A stretch of DNA of 7,211 nucleotides from an uncultured Erysipelotrichaceae bacterium (GTDB taxonomy: Bacteria; Bacillota_I; Bacilli_A; Erysipelotrichales; Erysipelotrichaceae), in contig CADBPB010000105.1 of the NCBI GenBank assembly GCA_902796525.1, forward strand, positions 1-7,211, in the 5' to 3' direction. This document shows, piece by piece, positions 5,348 through 7,211 of the stretch. Under the pieces are notes generated by a model. The model saw only the letters and a list, made by a program, of their open reading frames with translations, was not told the origin of the DNA and ran no database searches. Every line of letters starts with the position of its first letter. Positions within the stretch are counted from its first letter, which is position 1. The position numbers and the translations under genes are program-made.

Positions 5348-6908
5348 CGACGATATTTCGACGATCGATGTGATACAGAGTCAGCTGGATTTTAAGGATC
5401 TGGGCATTTCCAGGATCCTGCGGGCTTATAACGGCGAGATGGCCAAAGAGATCATCGATAAGGAAGATCCCGAGTTGATCCTGTGCGATATCGAGATGCC
5501 GATGGCCAACGGCATTGAAGTCATGGAATATGCCTATGCGAAAGATGCGCAGATCGAGTTTTCTTTTCTGACCTGTTACGAATCGTTCGAATATGCCCAG
5601 AAAGCGATCCAGTACGGCGTGACCAGCTATCTGACCAAGCCTTTGAATTTGGAAGAAGTCAAAGTCTGTATCCAGAAAATGATCGCCAATGTGCGTAAAA
5701 AGAAACTCTCGGACAGCGAGAAACCGCAGAATCAGTACGACTCCCTGATGTCGTCGGTTTTCCGGCAGGCCAGCGATGGCGTACTGGGTTCCAATAAAGA
5801 GATCGTCAATGCCGGATTAAGGGCGAATGGCATCGATTTCGATGCCGACAGCATCTGGCGCATCGTTTTTACCTGCGCGGATATGACCGATGCGATCCGC
5901 AAGACCTGGAACAAGGATCTTCTGCTGTATACCGTTTCTTTGCTTCATGATGAAGCACTGCTGGATTATGTGGGTTTTGCCCATACCGTCATCAATTCCG
6001 ATGACCGTTTTCTGTGGTGCCTGTGCTTCGTCCGCTGCCCCGTAGATGATGAGATCCTGCGGAAAAGATGCGAAACATTGATCGGTTTTTCCAACCGTTA
6101 CATTTCGCTGGTTCCGGTCGCGCTGATCAGCGAACCGTTCCGGTTCTATGAAACAGGAAACGTGGTCTGCAGCCTCTATGACGAGATGCGTAAGATCCGT
6201 TATTTCTCCGGAAAGATCTTTTTCCTCAATCAGGAACTGCCGACTGCCGATTACGATCCGATCCGTCTCAACGAGAACCAGGTCCTGTGGTATCTCAAGA
6301 AACGCGATGAAGCGGGATACAGCGAATACATGACGAACCGGATCGACAATCTGAACGACACCCAGGAGAATCTGGATCGCTTCCGCAAGGAACTGGTCAA
6401 TATCTTCATCACCCATTTCCGTGACAACGGCATGAGTTCCAATATCATCTTCATGGATCCTTCCCTCATGGCACTTGATGAAAAAGCGATCGTGTCCCGC
6501 AAGGGAATGATGAACTATGCGATGGGACTCTTCCATATCCAGCAGGACAAGCAAAGGGAATATGTCGATTCGGAAGACATCATCGTACGCGCCAAGAAAT
6601 ACATCGATGAAAACTATCGGGAAAACATCGATCGCAACGATGTGGCTGCCGTCACTTTCGTGACGCCGAACTATCTGTCAAAGCTCTTTAAAAACAATAT
6701 GAACATGAACCTCAGGGAATACATCAACCAGCTCAGGATCGAAGAAGCCAAACGCCTGCTGCTGTCGACCTCGATGTCGGTCTCGGAGATCGCTTCCAAT
6801 GTGGGCTACTACAATATCTCTTATTTCTCGACGGTCTTCCATAAATTGGTAGGAGTAAGCCCGTTCGACTGGCGCAACCAGAAAGGAGGGCAGAATGAAG
6901 CTGAGTGA
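5328..6908 (+). CDS. YesN-type response regulator with AraC DNA-binding domain
   Basis: A 526-residue response regulator and the predicted partner of the overlapping kinase. The receiver (about 1-122) has the acidic pair Asp7/Asp8, phospho-acceptor Asp54 in ILCDIEMP, Thr82 and Lys104 in LTKP, so all phosphorylation residues are present. Residues 130-410 form a long middle region in which I recognise no domain; such regions are common in YesN-type regulators. The AraC-type C-terminus (about 418-518) has two helix-turn-helix units. The first lies around DVAAVTFVTPNYLSKLFK and the second around VSEIASNVGYYNISYFS, ending in the family signature FHKLVGVSPFDWR. Such proteins usually activate sugar-uptake genes, and the nearest candidate target is the direct-repeat region at 1864-2070 (inference). 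The gene overlaps the kinase by 20 bases and the next gene by 14, indicating one coupled operon. Confidence 0.95.
   Translation: MKLLICDDDISTIDVIQSQLDFKDLGISRILRAYNGEMAKEIIDKEDPELILCDIEMPMANGIEVMEYAYAKDAQIEFSFLTCYESFEYAQKAIQYGVTSYLTKPLNLEEVKVCIQKMIANVRKKKLSDSEKPQNQYDSLMSSVFRQASDGVLGSNKEIVNAGLRANGIDFDADSIWRIVFTCADMTDAIRKTWNKDLLLYTVSLLHDEALLDYVGFAHTVINSDDRFLWCLCFVRCPVDDEILRKRCETLIGFSNRYISLVPVALISEPFRFYETGNVVCSLYDEMRKIRYFSGKIFFLNQELPTADYDPIRLNENQVLWYLKKRDEAGYSEYMTNRIDNLNDTQENLDRFRKELVNIFITHFRDNGMSSNIIFMDPSLMALDEKAIVSRKGMMNYAMGLFHIQQDKQREYVDSEDIIVRAKKYIDENYRENIDRNDVAAVTFVTPNYLSKLFKNNMNMNLREYINQLRIEEAKRLLLSTSMSVSEIASNVGYYNISYFSTVFHKLVGVSPFDWRNQKGGQNEAE
6882..6889 (+). promoter_or_regulatory. Ribosome binding site of the last gene, inside the regulator gene
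   Basis: AAAGGAGG lies five bases before the ATG at 6895, within the regulator's final codons. It supports that start and coupled translation. Confidence 0.8.
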
Positions 6909-7211
6909 ACAGATCAGAAAAGACCGGGAACGGTTTGCGAAACTGCCTGACGGACAAAGCAGGTTTCATTTCCTTTGGGATTACTATAAGATTCCTATCC
7001 TTGCTGTGTGCGGCATCATCGTCTTCCTGCTGGTCAGCCTGATCGGCAACCGCGACCGTCGCGATGTCTGTCTCCATGCGGTGCTGATCAACAACGATTC
7101 TCTGGTCGTTTCTTGCGATGATATGGTTTTCGACCGGCTTCTGGCAGAGAACGGATATGAAGCGAAAGGAAAGAAAGCCGAGATCAACGCGGACTTTGCG
7201 TTAGGCAGGGA
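6895..7211 (+). CDS. Single-pass membrane protein of unknown function, partial (runs off the right edge)
   Basis: 105 codons are visible with no stop, so the C-terminus is outside the window. The N-terminus is charged and polar (MKLSEQIRKDRERFAKL). A short FLWDYYKIP segment follows and leads into one hydrophobic helix at about 33-50. After it come GNRDRRD and a soluble region, HAVLINNDSLVVSCDDMVFDRLLAENG, that may lie outside the cell. I do not recognise a named family, though small proteins with a WDYYKIP-like segment before one helix are, to my memory, common in Clostridia-type genomes. The gene overlaps the regulator by 14 bases and has a strong ribosome binding site, so it is probably made together with the two-component proteins. 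An accessory role in sensing or signalling is possible but rests on position only. Confidence 0.85.
   Translation, partial: MKLSEQIRKDRERFAKLPDGQSRFHFLWDYYKIPILAVCGIIVFLLVSLIGNRDRRDVCLHAVLINNDSLVVSCDDMVFDRLLAENGYEAKGKKAEINADFALGR

Overview
The window reads as chromosomal DNA of a Gram-positive, probably gut-type Bacillota (Erysipelotrichia or Clostridia-like). The basis is the strong AAGGAGG-type ribosome binding sites, a lipoprotein solute-binding protein of the LplA/DUF3502 type, and a YesM/YesN-type two-component system. The genus call is inference. Genes are of balanced GC content and the intergenic DNA is AT-rich. I see no mobile element, CRISPR array, rRNA or tRNA.

Layout. (1) Positions 1-1863, minus strand: two esterase genes of unrelated subfamilies, 18 bases apart. 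A PF00756-type 'putative esterase' (1060-1863) comes first, followed by a type-B carboxylesterase (1-1041) whose C-terminus lies beyond the left edge. Neither has a signal peptide. (2) Positions 1864-2070: a divergent AT-rich control region with two sets of short direct repeats on helical-turn spacing and a candidate promoter for the rightward gene. (3) Positions 2071-3570, plus strand: a solute-binding lipoprotein gene, closed by a good intrinsic terminator at 3595-3622. (4) Positions 3638-7211, plus strand: three overlapping genes, namely a membrane histidine kinase, a receiver-AraC response regulator and the beginning of a single-pass membrane protein of unknown function. A perfect TATAAT lies just before the kinase start.

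How it may work together (inference). The lipoprotein would capture an oligosaccharide outside the membrane and hand it to ABC permeases that are not in this window. The kinase would sense the sugar or the loaded binding protein, and the AraC-type regulator would activate the divergent region at 1864-2070. The two cytoplasmic esterases would then remove ester groups (acetyl, feruloyl or similar) from the imported sugar. This is a recognisable nutrient-uptake locus rather than a wholly new system. The parts that deserve a second look are the operator-like repeats, the kinase start that appears leaderless, the Cys-rich kinase sensor domain, the altered kinase H-box, and the unknown membrane protein translationally coupled to the regulator.
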